Assembly: GCF_016107305.1 (NCBI RefSeq) | Contig: NZ_RCVR01000011.1 | Span: 1 to 64,000 of the forward strand | Reading direction: 5' to 3' | Source of the DNA: Roseomonas sp. KE2513 | GTDB taxonomy: Bacteria; Pseudomonadota; Alphaproteobacteria; Acetobacterales; Acetobacteraceae | DNA: 64,000 nt | Part shown: positions 40,012 through 48,769 of the stretch, one piece after another | Layout: each line of letters starts with the position of its first letter | How positions within the stretch are numbered: position 1 is the first letter of the stretch | Translations under genes and position numbers: made by a program | Notes under the pieces: generated by a model | Database searches by the model: none | Told to the model about the DNA's origin: nothing | What the model saw: only the letters and a program-made list of their open reading frames with translations

Positions 40012-43001
40012 GCGCGCCCTCCGGTCCGCAGCAGCCGCCGCAGCCAGGCGAGCAGGCCTAGACGCTTTGCCCCACCGCCGCTCGCGTGGTTTGCAAGCGC
40101 GGTGAAGAACTGCCCGATCACCACGCGCGCCGCGCCATCCAGCAGCCGGCCGCCGACGGCCGCCACCTTGCCACCGACCGCCGCGTCGTAGTGGTAGCGG
40201 ATGATCGTCCCGCCCTCCGGTGTCGGCTCCAGCGTCACCGTGCCGCTGCCCTGGCCGGAGCCAAGCCCGCCCTCGGCCGAGCCGGTGAGCACGACCGAAC
40301 GGGGTGGCACCGGCTCCGCCAGTTCCAGCTCCACGACGTAGCGGCCCCGCACAGGTCCGACACCCAGCGTCACCTCCGCACGGAAATGGCTGTCAGTCAG
40401 CCGCTCCACACTGTGGGCGCCGGGAACGATTGCCTGCAATGTCGCGGGATTGAAGAGGATGTCCCACAACACCTGCGGCGGCGCGTCCACCACCGCCTCG
40501 CCCTCGCCCGAGAGGCCGCGCTGACCTGTGGCGGTCGGCCTTGTGGTGGGACGCACCCTCGCGGGAGGCTCGCTCTCCGGTGGGAATACATGCTCCGCCA
40601 GCCGCGCGGGCGTGACCGGCAAGGTAATGCTGGGGAGGCCCAGTGCGTCGGCCACCGCATTGGCGATGCAGACCGGCGTGGACATGCAGTTGCCCTCCCC
40701 CACCCCCTTCGCACCGAGCGGCGTGAAGGGCGAGGGCGTCTCGTGATGCAGGATGCGCAGGTCCGGCACCTCGGTCGCGGTCGGCACAAGGTAATCGGCG
40801 AAGGTGCCGGTCTGGAAGGAGCCGTCCGGGGCATAGGCGTGCTCCTCGTAAAGCGCCGCCCCAAGGGCGTGGGCAAAACCTCCCGTTACCTGTCCTGCAA
40901 CCATGCCGGGGTGAAGCACGCGGCCGCAGTCGTGCATGGTCACGTAGCGGTCAATGCGGATACCGGCGGTCGCCGGATCGATCTCGACAGCACAGATATC
41001 GAAGATAAAGCCATGGCAGAGGGAGGAGTTCACCTCATCCGCCTCTGTCGGCGCGGTGAGTTCGGGCGGCGTCCAGAACACCGTTTCGCGGATGCCGCCC
41101 TCCATCTCCGGGGGCAGCGTACCGGGCGCCCAGTGGCTCGCCGAGGCGACGCGCGCGAACGGCAGCGCGTTGTCGGGATTGCCCCGTGCACGCACGCGCC
41201 CGCCAGCGAACTCCACCTCCTCTGGCAGCAGGTTCAGCCCGGAGGCGGCGATGCGGGCGAGCTTGTCGCGCAGCCGCGTGGCGGCCAGATGCGCGGCTCC
41301 CGCGACGGCCGGCGCGAAACGGCTGGCATAGTTCCCCGACGCGATGGACCAGGCGTCCTTTGCCGTATCCATCTCAGACGTCACACGGATCTCTTCCGGC
41401 CGCAGACCCAGCACGTCGGCGACAACCTGCGCCAGCACCGTGCGGTGGCCCTGGCCCTGCGGCACGGAGGCGACCTGTACGCTGATGGCACCCAGCGGAT
41501 CTGCCGAGACGGTGGCCGTGGCCTGGGCGCCGTTCTTCGGCCCTGCGCGCTTGCGCTCCGCCGGCGTGAGGACGGCGCTGATGTATCCCATATTGGAAAC
41601 GGAGGGTTCCACCACCGCGGCATAGCCGATGCCGTAGAACCGCCCCGCCGCACGCGCGGAGTCCCGGCGGCGCAAAAGCTCCTCATGCCCGCCGTCGCGC
41701 AGGGCGGCCTCCATGGCGGCGCCGTAGTCGCCGGAGTCCAACAGCGCGCCGGTCGCGCTGCGGTAGGGGAAGGCATCGGCCGGCACTAGGTTGCGGCGGA
41801 TCACTTCGAGCGGGTCTAGTCCCAGTTCCAGCGCAATTCGCTGCACCAGCCGTTCCAAAGCAAAGTAGACTTGCGGCCCTCCGAAGCCGCGGTTGAGCCC
41901 CGTCGGCGTCTTGTTCGTCAGCACCACGCGGTTGCGGATGGACACGTTCCGCACGGCATAGGCGCCGGTCATGTTGCCGTGCATGCGGTAGAGCGTCGCG
42001 GGCTCCGGCGCCCGCAGATGCGCGCCGCAGTCCTCGATCTGGTCCCAGGCCAGGGCAGTGATGCGCCCATCCGCCTCTACCGCCGCGTCCAGCTGCGTCG
42101 CGCGGTTGGTGGCGCAGGTGGAGGCGGCGAGGTGTTCCAACCTGTCCTCGATCCACTTCACCGGCCGCCCGGTGATCCGCGAGGCCGCGGCCATCAGGAC
42201 CATATAGGGGAAGACGCCCTGCTTGACGCCGAAACTACCGCCGGAATCACGGGGCGTCCGTAGGCGCAGGCGATTGCCCGGCACTTTCAGCGCGCGGGCG
42301 ATCACGGCGTGGATGCTGAAGGGACCCTGGAAATTGGCGAGGATGTCGTAGGATTGGGTTCCGGGCTCGTATTCCGCCACCACGCCATAGGTCTCGATCG
42401 GCGTGCAGGCGTTGCGCGGATAGTCGATCACGACGGAGACACGATGCGGCGCCGCGGCGAAGGCGGCCTCCGGATCGCCATAGCGGAAGCTGCGGTCGCT
42501 TGCGAGATTGCCCCTCAGCCCCTCGTGCAAGACGGGCGCATCCGGCGCGAGCGCCGCGCGCGGGTCCAGCACGGGTGGCAGGGGCGCGTAGCGGACCGAG
42601 ATGAGATCCATCGCGTCCTCGGCCAGGTAGCGGTCGCGCGCCACGACCACCGCCACCGGCTCGCCCATGTAGCGCACGCGGTCAGTAGCAATTGGCCAAC
42701 ATTCCACCGGCGCCTTCACGCCAACGACGAGGCTCGTGGTCAGCGCCTGGATATCGTCGCGCGTCAGCACCGCCTCTACGCCCGGGAGTGCCAAGGCCCT
42801 GGTGGCGTCGATCGATTCAATCCGCGCGTGGCCGTGTTGGGATCGCAGGATTGCAGCGTGAAGCGTGCCCGGCGGCGCGCCGAGATCGTCAATATAGCGC
42901 CCGCGCCCCGTGAGCAGCGCGGCATCCTCCACCCGCGGCAGGGATCGCCCCGTCCAGGGCGCCGTTCCGCCATTCGCTTGCAACGGTGCTTCGGCGTTCA
43001 T
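40008..43001 (-). CDS. hmfA: Mo-cofactor subunit of xanthine dehydrogenase-family hydroxylase fused to a CoxG-like SRPBCC domain (HmfA-like)
   Basis: A 997-residue protein. Residues about 15-800 form the molybdenum hydroxylase large subunit: LPRVEDAALLTGRGRYIDDL at the start, TPRDSGGSFGVKQGVFPYM, TPTGLNRGFGGPQVYFALER, and the catalytic glutamate Glu769 in AKGVGEGN. There is no CO dehydrogenase AYxCSFR loop, so it is not CoxL. Residues about 826-975 are a CoxG/SRPBCC domain (GEAVVDAPPQVLWDILFNPA, GAARVVIGQFFTALANH), normally a separate accessory protein. With HmfBC this should hydroxylate 2-furoyl-CoA at C5. The start at 43001 overlaps the MFS stop (ATGA). Substrate is inferred from operon order. 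Confidence 0.85.
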   Translation of the reverse strand: MNAEAPLQANGGTAPWTGRSLPRVEDAALLTGRGRYIDDLGAPPGTLHAAILRSQHGHARIESIDATRALALPGVEAVLTRDDIQALTTSLVVGVKAPVECWPIATDRVRYMGEPVAVVVARDRYLAEDAMDLISVRYAPLPPVLDPRAALAPDAPVLHEGLRGNLASDRSFRYGDPEAAFAAAPHRVSVVIDYPRNACTPIETYGVVAEYEPGTQSYDILANFQGPFSIHAVIARALKVPGNRLRLRTPRDSGGSFGVKQGVFPYMVLMAAASRITGRPVKWIEDRLEHLAASTCATNRATQLDAAVEADGRITALAWDQIEDCGAHLRAPEPATLYRMHGNMTGAYAVRNVSIRNRVVLTNKTPTGLNRGFGGPQVYFALERLVQRIALELGLDPLEVIRRNLVPADAFPYRSATGALLDSGDYGAAMEAALRDGGHEELLRRRDSARAAGRFYGIGYAAVVEPSVSNMGYISAVLTPAERKRAGPKNGAQATATVSADPLGAISVQVASVPQGQGHRTVLAQVVADVLGLRPEEIRVTSEMDTAKDAWSIASGNYASRFAPAVAGAAHLAATRLRDKLARIAASGLNLLPEEVEFAGGRVRARGNPDNALPFARVASASHWAPGTLPPEMEGGIRETVFWTPPELTAPTEADEVNSSLCHGFIFDICAVEIDPATAGIRIDRYVTMHDCGRVLHPGMVAGQVTGGFAHALGAALYEEHAYAPDGSFQTGTFADYLVPTATEVPDLRILHHETPSPFTPLGAKGVGEGNCMSTPVCIANAVADALGLPSITLPVTPARLAEHVFPPESEPPARVRPTTRPTATGQRGLSGEGEAVVDAPPQVLWDILFNPATLQAIVPGAHSVERLTDSHFRAEVTLGVGPVRGRYVVELELAEPVPPRSVVLTGSAEGGLGSGQGSGTVTLEPTPEGGTIIRYHYDAAVGGKVAAVGGRLLDGAARVVIGQFFTALANHASGGGAKRLGLLAWLRRLLRTGGRA

Positions 43002-44320
43002 TCGAAGCGCCCGCGCGTCTCGGGGGTCACCAACGCACCCACGAGGTAGAGGAGGAACAGCACGACCGCAAAGGCCGAAAGGGCCATTGGAATGCCCGCC
43101 GGTCCACCGGCGGTCAGAGAGACGAAGGTGGGCATCATGCCTCCAATGGCGAAGCCGATGTTCCAGGAAAGGCCGGTGCCGCTCGCGCGCAGCTCTGTCG
43201 GGAAGCGCTCGTTGAGGAAAATGAGCACGGGTGCGTAGCCCGCATTGCCGAGGAAGGCGAGCGCGAAGCCATAGGCAAAGATGGTGGAAGACGAGGTCGC
43301 GGCCGCCAAGCCGAGGAAGCAAAGAGGCAGCAGCACCAGCTCGCAAAGGCCGACGATGATGAAGGTTGGCTTGCGCCCGATCACGTCACTCATCCAGCCC
43401 ACCACGAGGGCCGCGATCAGTGCCCCGACGCTCGCCACAATCAAAACCTCCGAGGCGAGCGCGTTCGGCACCTTGTTCACCAGCTTCAGGAAGGAGGGCA
43501 GGTAGCCCGAAGTCAGGTAATAGCCAGCGCCACCTCCTGTGGTGATCAGGAGATTCAGCAGCAAGACGTTACGGTACTCGCTTCCGAAGACCATCCGCAG
43601 AGGCGAGGCGACCGCCTTCGGCCGCGCCGCCTTCTCCGCCGCCAGGCGCTGGTAGAAGGGCGACTCCTCAAGGCTACGAAAGACGAAAAGCCCGAGCAAC
43701 GAACTCATGATGCCGGAGAAGAACATCACTCGCCATCCCCAGCCCGCGAAGGCCTCGTCGGGAAAGACCGCGGAGGTGATGAGGAAAACTACCGAGGCCA
43801 GCAGCGCGCCGATTGCCGCACCGCCGCCGCCCACCAACCCCGACATCAATCCGCGATACCGCGCAGGCACCGATTCCGTCCCGATCGTGTGCGTGGAAGC
43901 GACCACACCACCGACGAAGATTCCCTGCACTAAGCGCAGCACGAGGAACATCACCGGCGCCAGTAGCCCGACCTGCGCCACCGTCGGCAAAAGCCCGAAG
44001 GCGGCCGTTGCCAGCCCGACGCCCGTTACCGCCACGACCATCGCGCCTTTCCGCCCATGGCTATCCGCGTAGGAGCCGAACAGCGCCGAGCCGAGCGGCC
44101 GCATCAGCAAGGTCACGGCAAAGGAACCGTAGACGGCCGCGAGGGAAAGCGTCGGGTAATCGGAGGGGAAGAACAGCGCCCCGACCACAGGCGCCACGTA
44201 GAGCAGGATGAATAGATCGAACAGGTCGAGCGACCAGCCGAGTACCGAGGCAAGCACGGCATAGATGGTCTGGCGCCGGCTTACTGTCGTCTCGCCGATC
44301 CCGAGGGTAGCGTCAGACAT
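42998..44320 (-). CDS. Major facilitator superfamily transporter (metabolite:H+ symporter type)
   Basis: A 440-residue transporter with about 12 hydrophobic segments. The conserved loop between helices 2 and 3 is GSYADSHGRKGAMVV, and that between helices 8 and 9 is GWMSDVIGRKPTFII, as in the AAHS/MHS carboxylate symporters. LDLFDLFILLYV in helix 1 holds the family aspartate. It lies in the middle of the furoate-type operon, overlapping the Mo-subunit gene by 4 bases, so it probably imports the acid; furoate clusters carry such a gene (HmfT). Confidence 0.9.
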   Translation of the reverse strand: MSDATLGIGETTVSRRQTIYAVLASVLGWSLDLFDLFILLYVAPVVGALFFPSDYPTLSLAAVYGSFAVTLLMRPLGSALFGSYADSHGRKGAMVVAVTGVGLATAAFGLLPTVAQVGLLAPVMFLVLRLVQGIFVGGVVASTHTIGTESVPARYRGLMSGLVGGGGAAIGALLASVVFLITSAVFPDEAFAGWGWRVMFFSGIMSSLLGLFVFRSLEESPFYQRLAAEKAARPKAVASPLRMVFGSEYRNVLLLNLLITTGGGAGYYLTSGYLPSFLKLVNKVPNALASEVLIVASVGALIAALVVGWMSDVIGRKPTFIIVGLCELVLLPLCFLGLAAATSSSTIFAYGFALAFLGNAGYAPVLIFLNERFPTELRASGTGLSWNIGFAIGGMMPTFVSLTAGGPAGIPMALSAFAVVLFLLYLVGALVTPETRGRFE

Positions 44321-44374
44321 GCCCCTCTTCTCCCTGTGAGCCCCGTGGCGCGCGTGTGCTTTCCGCCACGCGCC

Positions 44375-46102
44375 TCAATAGTTGCAAATTACGTTCAGCA
44401 GAGCCTGCCGCCCGTCCCGCACGGCCGCGACGGCGCGAGCCAGCGCGGCCGGCAGATCCGCCGCGCGCTCGACTCGTTCGCCGTGCCCGCCGCTCGCCCC
44501 GACCAGCGCTTCGAAGGCTGGGGCTGGGCCGAGCTCCGCCAGGATCCGCCCACCGTCGCGCGCGGCAGCTCCTTCGCGGTACATGGCAAGGGTGGAGTTC
44601 CGCACGGCGCCGTAGAGCGCGTTGTTGAACACCACTGCCAGCACGGGCAAGCCGTGCGCCTGCGCGACCCAGTGGCAGGCCGTGGGATTGGCGAAGATGT
44701 AGGCGCCGTCCCCGAGGGTCGCGACCACCAGCCGCTCCGGCGCGGCCAGCTTCGCGCCCAGGGCTGCGCCCAATCCCCAGCCGAGCCCGCCCGCCGGGCT
44801 GAGCCCGAAGAAGGTGCCCGCTTTCTGCCGTGGGCAATGCTCCTGTCGCAGCGGATACTCGTTGACGATGATCGCGTCCTCGCCCACCGCATCGCCGATG
44901 CAGCGGCTGAGGTATTCCGGCGAGATCGTGGAACCCGGCACGGCCTTGGCGCGCACCACGCTCCGCCGAGCCGTGGATTGTGCCGCCAGCCTTGAGCGGC
45001 GGACCTCGATTTGGCCGACGTCCACTCCGACAGCATCGAGCGCGGCTTCGAGCGCCACGAGTCCGGATGCCACCTCCGATGTGACAGCCAGATCCATGCG
45101 GAAGGAGCGCATGGGGTAGCGCTGGAAGGCCGGGTCTTCCGCCAGGTGCACCACGCGGCAGGCTGCCGGCGGCGCCTCCTGGTGCGGGATCCACGGCACG
45201 TCGCAATCCACCACCAACACCAGGTCCGCCTCGTCCAGCAACGGGCGCGGCAGGAAACCCATATGCATGGGGTGGTCGCCAGGGAGGTTGGCGTAGCGCG
45301 GGTGGAACTCCACCACAGGCAGGGCGAAGCGCTCCGCGAGCCGCGTTAATGCGGTGAAACCCTCGGGCGTGCGGCCAGCTGAGGCGGTCACGACCAGCGG
45401 ACGCTCGGCCGCCGCGATCCATTCCGCGGCCTGCCGGATCGAGGCCGGGTCAGGATAGGGCGAGGCCGGCGCAACGCGCTCCCGACCTTCCACCAGCGGC
45501 GCCTCCGTCGCCGCGGCGAGGATGTCGCGCGGCAGCGTGGCGTAGACAGGGCCGCGCGGGGAGGACATCGCCACCTGCATGGCGCGCGCCACAAGGTCGC
45601 CGGCCTGCTCGGGCAGCCGCAGCTCGCCATCCCACTTCACGGCCTCGCGCAGCATGCCGGCCTGGTCGAACATCTCCTGCGCCCAGTGAATGTAGCGCGT
45701 GCGAGCACCCTGGCGGCCACCTTCGCTATAAGGCGTCTTGCCGGCGAAGAGGAGCAGCGGCACCTCGTCGCGCCCTGCATCCATCAGGGCGTTGATCGTG
45801 TTGGCGGTGCCGACGTTCACATGCACCATCACCGCCTGCGGCCGCCCGGACACCATGTACACGCCGTGCGCCATGGCCACCGCCGCGTTCTCGTGCGGCA
45901 CCACCATCGGCACGGGCACGGGCCGGTTGCTCTCCGCCGCGCGCGCGAAGGCCTCGGCGATGGGCGGGAAGTCCGTGCCGCCGTTGGCGAAGAAGTAATC
46001 CACACCACAGGCGCCAAGCTGATGAAGGAACAGCTCCGCCGCGCTTTGCCCGCCTGGCGCCCCCGCCGGTTGACCCACGGTCATGTCCTGCCCCTCGCTC
46101 AC
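44375..46102 (-). CDS. Thiamine-diphosphate-dependent enzyme (acetolactate synthase/benzoylformate decarboxylase superfamily)
   Basis: A 575-residue ThDP enzyme with the three-domain POX/ALS architecture. The activating glutamate lies in VVPHENAAVAMAHGVYM, and the ThDP-binding motif is complete: GDGAYIF ... VVFNN. GLSPAGGLGWGLGAALGAK precedes it. I prefer the GTG at 46102 (AGGAG 5 bases upstream, GTGA overlap with the ubiD stop); the ATG at 46084 is also possible. Enzymes of this family decarboxylate 2-oxo-acids or form/cleave acyloins. It is not part of the hmf gene set I know, so its role here is open. Confidence 0.88.
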   Translation of the reverse strand: MSEGQDMTVGQPAGAPGGQSAAELFLHQLGACGVDYFFANGGTDFPPIAEAFARAAESNRPVPVPMVVPHENAAVAMAHGVYMVSGRPQAVMVHVNVGTANTINALMDAGRDEVPLLLFAGKTPYSEGGRQGARTRYIHWAQEMFDQAGMLREAVKWDGELRLPEQAGDLVARAMQVAMSSPRGPVYATLPRDILAAATEAPLVEGRERVAPASPYPDPASIRQAAEWIAAAERPLVVTASAGRTPEGFTALTRLAERFALPVVEFHPRYANLPGDHPMHMGFLPRPLLDEADLVLVVDCDVPWIPHQEAPPAACRVVHLAEDPAFQRYPMRSFRMDLAVTSEVASGLVALEAALDAVGVDVGQIEVRRSRLAAQSTARRSVVRAKAVPGSTISPEYLSRCIGDAVGEDAIIVNEYPLRQEHCPRQKAGTFFGLSPAGGLGWGLGAALGAKLAAPERLVVATLGDGAYIFANPTACHWVAQAHGLPVLAVVFNNALYGAVRNSTLAMYREGAAARDGGRILAELGPAPAFEALVGASGGHGERVERAADLPAALARAVAAVRDGRQALLNVICNY

Positions 46103-47505
46103 GCCAGCTCCTCTCGCCAGGAAACTCCGTCCTGCAGGACATCCTCCAGCACCACCTCGCGCTCGCCCGGCACCGCGATCCGCTTGAACCGCATCGGCGG
46201 CGCGTCCAGTGGCATGGTCGCGTCCAGCCCCATCTTCGCCCCCAGCCCGTCGCGCGTGGAGGGATCCAGCTTCGAGCATTGGGAGTCTCCGATCACCACG
46301 AGGTCCCGGTCCGCCTGGAACCGCGTCGCAACGGCCCATTCCACCTCGCGCGGGTCGTGGATGTTCACGTCCGCATCCACGACGATCACCTGCTTGATGT
46401 CGTAATGCCCGCCGAAGGCGCCGAGGATAACGTTCTTCGCCTCGCCCTCGGAACGCTTCTCCATCTGCACGTAGAGATGATACCGGCAGACCCCGCCCTT
46501 CGAGAGATGCACGTCGCGCACGGAGGGAAAGGAGCGCTTCAGATGGGAAAGCAGCGTCGCCTCGCGCGGGATGCCGCCCAGCAGCAGGTGCTCCAGCCCA
46601 CCGCCGACGATGGTGTGGAAGATTGGCGCCTTCCGGTGCGTCACCGCGTCCACCTGGATCACGTGGCGCGGGGCGCGCTCCCCGTAATATTGCGGGAACT
46701 CGCCGAAAGGCCCCTCTTCCTCGCGAACCTCGCGCAAGACGCGCCCCTCGATCACGATCTCCGCCTCGGCCGGCACGCGAACCCCGTTGGTGCGGCAGCG
46801 GACCACCGGCAGTGGCGCGCCGTGCAGGGCGCCCGCGATCTCCAGCTCGTCGGTGTCGATCGGTGCGATCGCCTGCGAAGCGAGCAGGCTCATCGGGTCG
46901 ACCCCGACTACCACCGCGACCTCGAGGTCCGTTCCTGCCTCCTCGGCCATCTGGAGGTAAGACATGGTGTGCCGTGGCAGCAGCAGCACGCCCAGCCGAT
47001 CCGGCGCGTTGAGCTGCAGGCGGTGGATCGAGACGTTCTGGATGCCGTTGCGCGGATTACGGGAGATGAGCAGCCCCGCGGTGATATAGGGCCCGCTGTC
47101 GTGCTCGTTATGCGTCGGCAGCGGCAGGATGCGCCGCAGATCCACCTCTGTGTGCACGACTTCCTGAACCGGCGCCTCCGCCACCTCCTCGCAGGGGATG
47201 GGATTGGCCGCAGCGTGCTGGAAGCGCGGCAGCAGCCCCGATGGCGGCACGCCCATCGCTTCCGCCATCCAATCACGATCGGAGGTAAGGCCGGAAACGA
47301 CGCGCACCGGGTGGCCACCAGGGCGCGGGAAGAGACTCGCCTTGCGCCCGTCCAGCCGGTTCGCCACCGCCGCCAGCTCGTATTCGAGGGCTATTCCCGG
47401 CCGGGCCACGGCCAGCCGATCCGTAGCCGCCAGCCGGTCGAGCCAGGCGCGCAGGGTCCGGCAGGGCGCAGCGGCAGTTTCGGCGGCGTTCGGCGCCATC
47501 GGCAT
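46099..47505 (-). CDS. UbiD-family prenylated-FMN decarboxylase (HmfF-like)
   Basis: A 468-residue (de)carboxylase of the UbiD family. The cofactor/metal block GIQNVSIHRLQLNAPDRLGV and the catalytic motif EEEGPFGEFPQYYG with the Glu-Arg-Glu network are intact; the C-terminal QVIVVDADVNIHDPREVEWA is also typical. The ATG at 47505 follows GGGAGGG by 6 bases. It heads the operon facing the divergent LysR gene. In hmf clusters the UbiD enzyme (HmfF) converts 2,5-furandicarboxylate to 2-furoate, a natural entry to the genes that follow. It needs prFMN from the UbiX gene at 35209. Confidence 0.9.
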   Translation of the reverse strand: MPMAPNAAETAAAPCRTLRAWLDRLAATDRLAVARPGIALEYELAAVANRLDGRKASLFPRPGGHPVRVVSGLTSDRDWMAEAMGVPPSGLLPRFQHAAANPIPCEEVAEAPVQEVVHTEVDLRRILPLPTHNEHDSGPYITAGLLISRNPRNGIQNVSIHRLQLNAPDRLGVLLLPRHTMSYLQMAEEAGTDLEVAVVVGVDPMSLLASQAIAPIDTDELEIAGALHGAPLPVVRCRTNGVRVPAEAEIVIEGRVLREVREEEGPFGEFPQYYGERAPRHVIQVDAVTHRKAPIFHTIVGGGLEHLLLGGIPREATLLSHLKRSFPSVRDVHLSKGGVCRYHLYVQMEKRSEGEAKNVILGAFGGHYDIKQVIVVDADVNIHDPREVEWAVATRFQADRDLVVIGDSQCSKLDPSTRDGLGAKMGLDATMPLDAPPMRFKRIAVPGEREVVLEDVLQDGVSWREELA

Positions 47506-47631
47506 GAGTTTCCCTCCCGGTTCTCGTCTCACGCGAGCCCCGACGGGAACGCTACCCGCCGCCCCCATAGCGGAAAAATACAGATTAATGATAACCCCAT
47601 CGCCAGACGCGATCACGAAGGAACGCGCCCG
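47506..47631. promoter_or_regulatory. Divergent control region, UbiD operon / LysR gene
   Basis: A 126-base gap between divergent genes. The stretch 47572-47597 (AAAAATACAGATTAATGATA and neighbours) is AT-rich and contains the palindrome ATTAAT, in sharp contrast to the GC-rich rest, and is the natural place for promoters and the LysR site. No clear -35/-10 pair can be assigned. Confidence 0.45.
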
Positions 47632-48546
47632 GTGGACCTGCGCCAAATCGAATGTTTTCTGCGCCTCTACGAGGAGGGCTCCGTCACACGGGCCGCGCGG
47701 CGCCTGCACATCGTCCAGCCCGCGCTGAGCGCCCGCATCGCGCGGATGGAAGCCGATCTCGGCGAGCAGCTCTTCGAGCGAAGCCCTCAGGGCATGCGCG
47801 CGACCCTTGCCGGCCATCGCGCCTACGAGGTCTTCTCGCCGGTGCTGGCAAGCTTCCGGGAAGCCCAACGAAGCTTCGAGCAGCGCAGCGACAGCACCAG
47901 CGGACGGCTGACGACCGGCTTCGTAGCCACCGTCGCCAACAGCGCCCTCGCTCCCTCCGTCTCGGCCTTCGTCGCACGCTTCCCCTCCGTGGAGCTCACG
48001 GTCTTTGAAGGCTACAGCAGCCTTCTCTACGACTGGGTAAGAGCGCAGCTGCTCGACTTTGCGGTGATCAATGACGTCGTGGACGATCCAGAACTGAAGA
48101 CCTTGCCGCTGCTCGAGGAGCCCTTCCTCCTCATCGGCGCGGCGGGCGCCGATCTGCCGGCGGGCCCTGCCCTGCCGCAGCAACTTGAGGGCCGCCGCCT
48201 TGTGCTGCCCACCAAGCGCCACGGCCTGCGTCTGAGCATCGACCGCATGACAGAGCGGGAGAAGCTCTCCCTCAATGTCGCGCTGGAGATGGACGCGATG
48301 CCCGCGATTGGCCGCCTGGTCGAAGACCCCAGCTGGTTTACCATCCTGCCCCCGACCGCCCTTGGGGACCTCCTCGGCACAGGCCGCCTCCGCGCGGTCA
48401 GGGTGGCAGCCAGCGGCTTACAGCGCCGCCTCGTCTGCGCCCATGGTGGCCGCCGCCCCCTGAGCCTCGCCGGCCACTGCTTCGCCGAGATCCTGGGCGA
48501 GGAACTGCGCCGCAAGTCGGAGGACCTGCTGCGGCGGAGCACATGA
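47632..48546 (+). CDS. LysR-family transcriptional regulator
   Basis: A 304-residue regulator. The helix-turn-helix is VDLRQIECFLRLYEEGSVTR and LHIVQPALSARIARMEADLG, then LFERSPQGMRATLAG; the effector domain contains TTGFVATVANSALAPSVSAF. The GTG at 47632 is chosen because it gives the usual family N-terminus (VDLRQIECF) and has AAGGA about 9 bases upstream; no ATG is near in frame. It is divergent from the UbiD-to-HmfE operon and is its probable regulator (HmfR position). Confidence 0.92.
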   Translation: MDLRQIECFLRLYEEGSVTRAARRLHIVQPALSARIARMEADLGEQLFERSPQGMRATLAGHRAYEVFSPVLASFREAQRSFEQRSDSTSGRLTTGFVATVANSALAPSVSAFVARFPSVELTVFEGYSSLLYDWVRAQLLDFAVINDVVDDPELKTLPLLEEPFLLIGAAGADLPAGPALPQQLEGRRLVLPTKRHGLRLSIDRMTEREKLSLNVALEMDAMPAIGRLVEDPSWFTILPPTALGDLLGTGRLRAVRVAASGLQRRLVCAHGGRRPLSLAGHCFAEILGEELRRKSEDLLRRST

Positions 48547-48558
48547 AAGGGCATCGCG

Positions 48559-48583
48559 CCGCATGATGGCTTCGATCATGCGG
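48559..48583 (+). terminator. Perfect hairpin 12 bases after LysR gene
   Basis: CCGCATGAT (48559-48567) pairs exactly with ATCATGCGG (48575-48583) around a 7-base loop GGCTTCG. It could end the lysR message, though only AACGATTTG follows and there is no T-run, so factor-dependent termination or a protein site is also possible. Confidence 0.45.
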
Positions 48584-48769
48584 AACGATTTGAAGTGATG
48601 GGGCCTGGCCCATAGCCTTCATGTCAAAGGCACGACCCGCTCGTGCCAGGGAGCAGGAGACGTCCGGCAACACGAGGGAGGAGCGGCCACCGGCACGCCG
48701 TCTCGCTCGCGCCAGGTCTTCCGCCCCCGACATCGGCGCCCACGCGCCGCAGGCAGGAAGGCCGCAGGA

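Noticed and set aside
40008-43001. Aerobic carbon monoxide dehydrogenase (CoxLMS) reading of the Mo-hydroxylase genes
   Set aside because: The large subunit lacks the AYxCSFR active-site loop of CoxL; the corresponding region reads TPTGLNRGFGGPQ. Operon context (ligase, crotonase, UbiD) also points to an acyl-CoA or aromatic substrate.
43002-43346. N-terminal extension of the Mo-hydroxylase large subunit
   Set aside because: It would lie inside the MFS gene in another frame; the ATG at 43001 overlaps the MFS stop in the usual ATGA and begins just before the conserved N-terminal domain.
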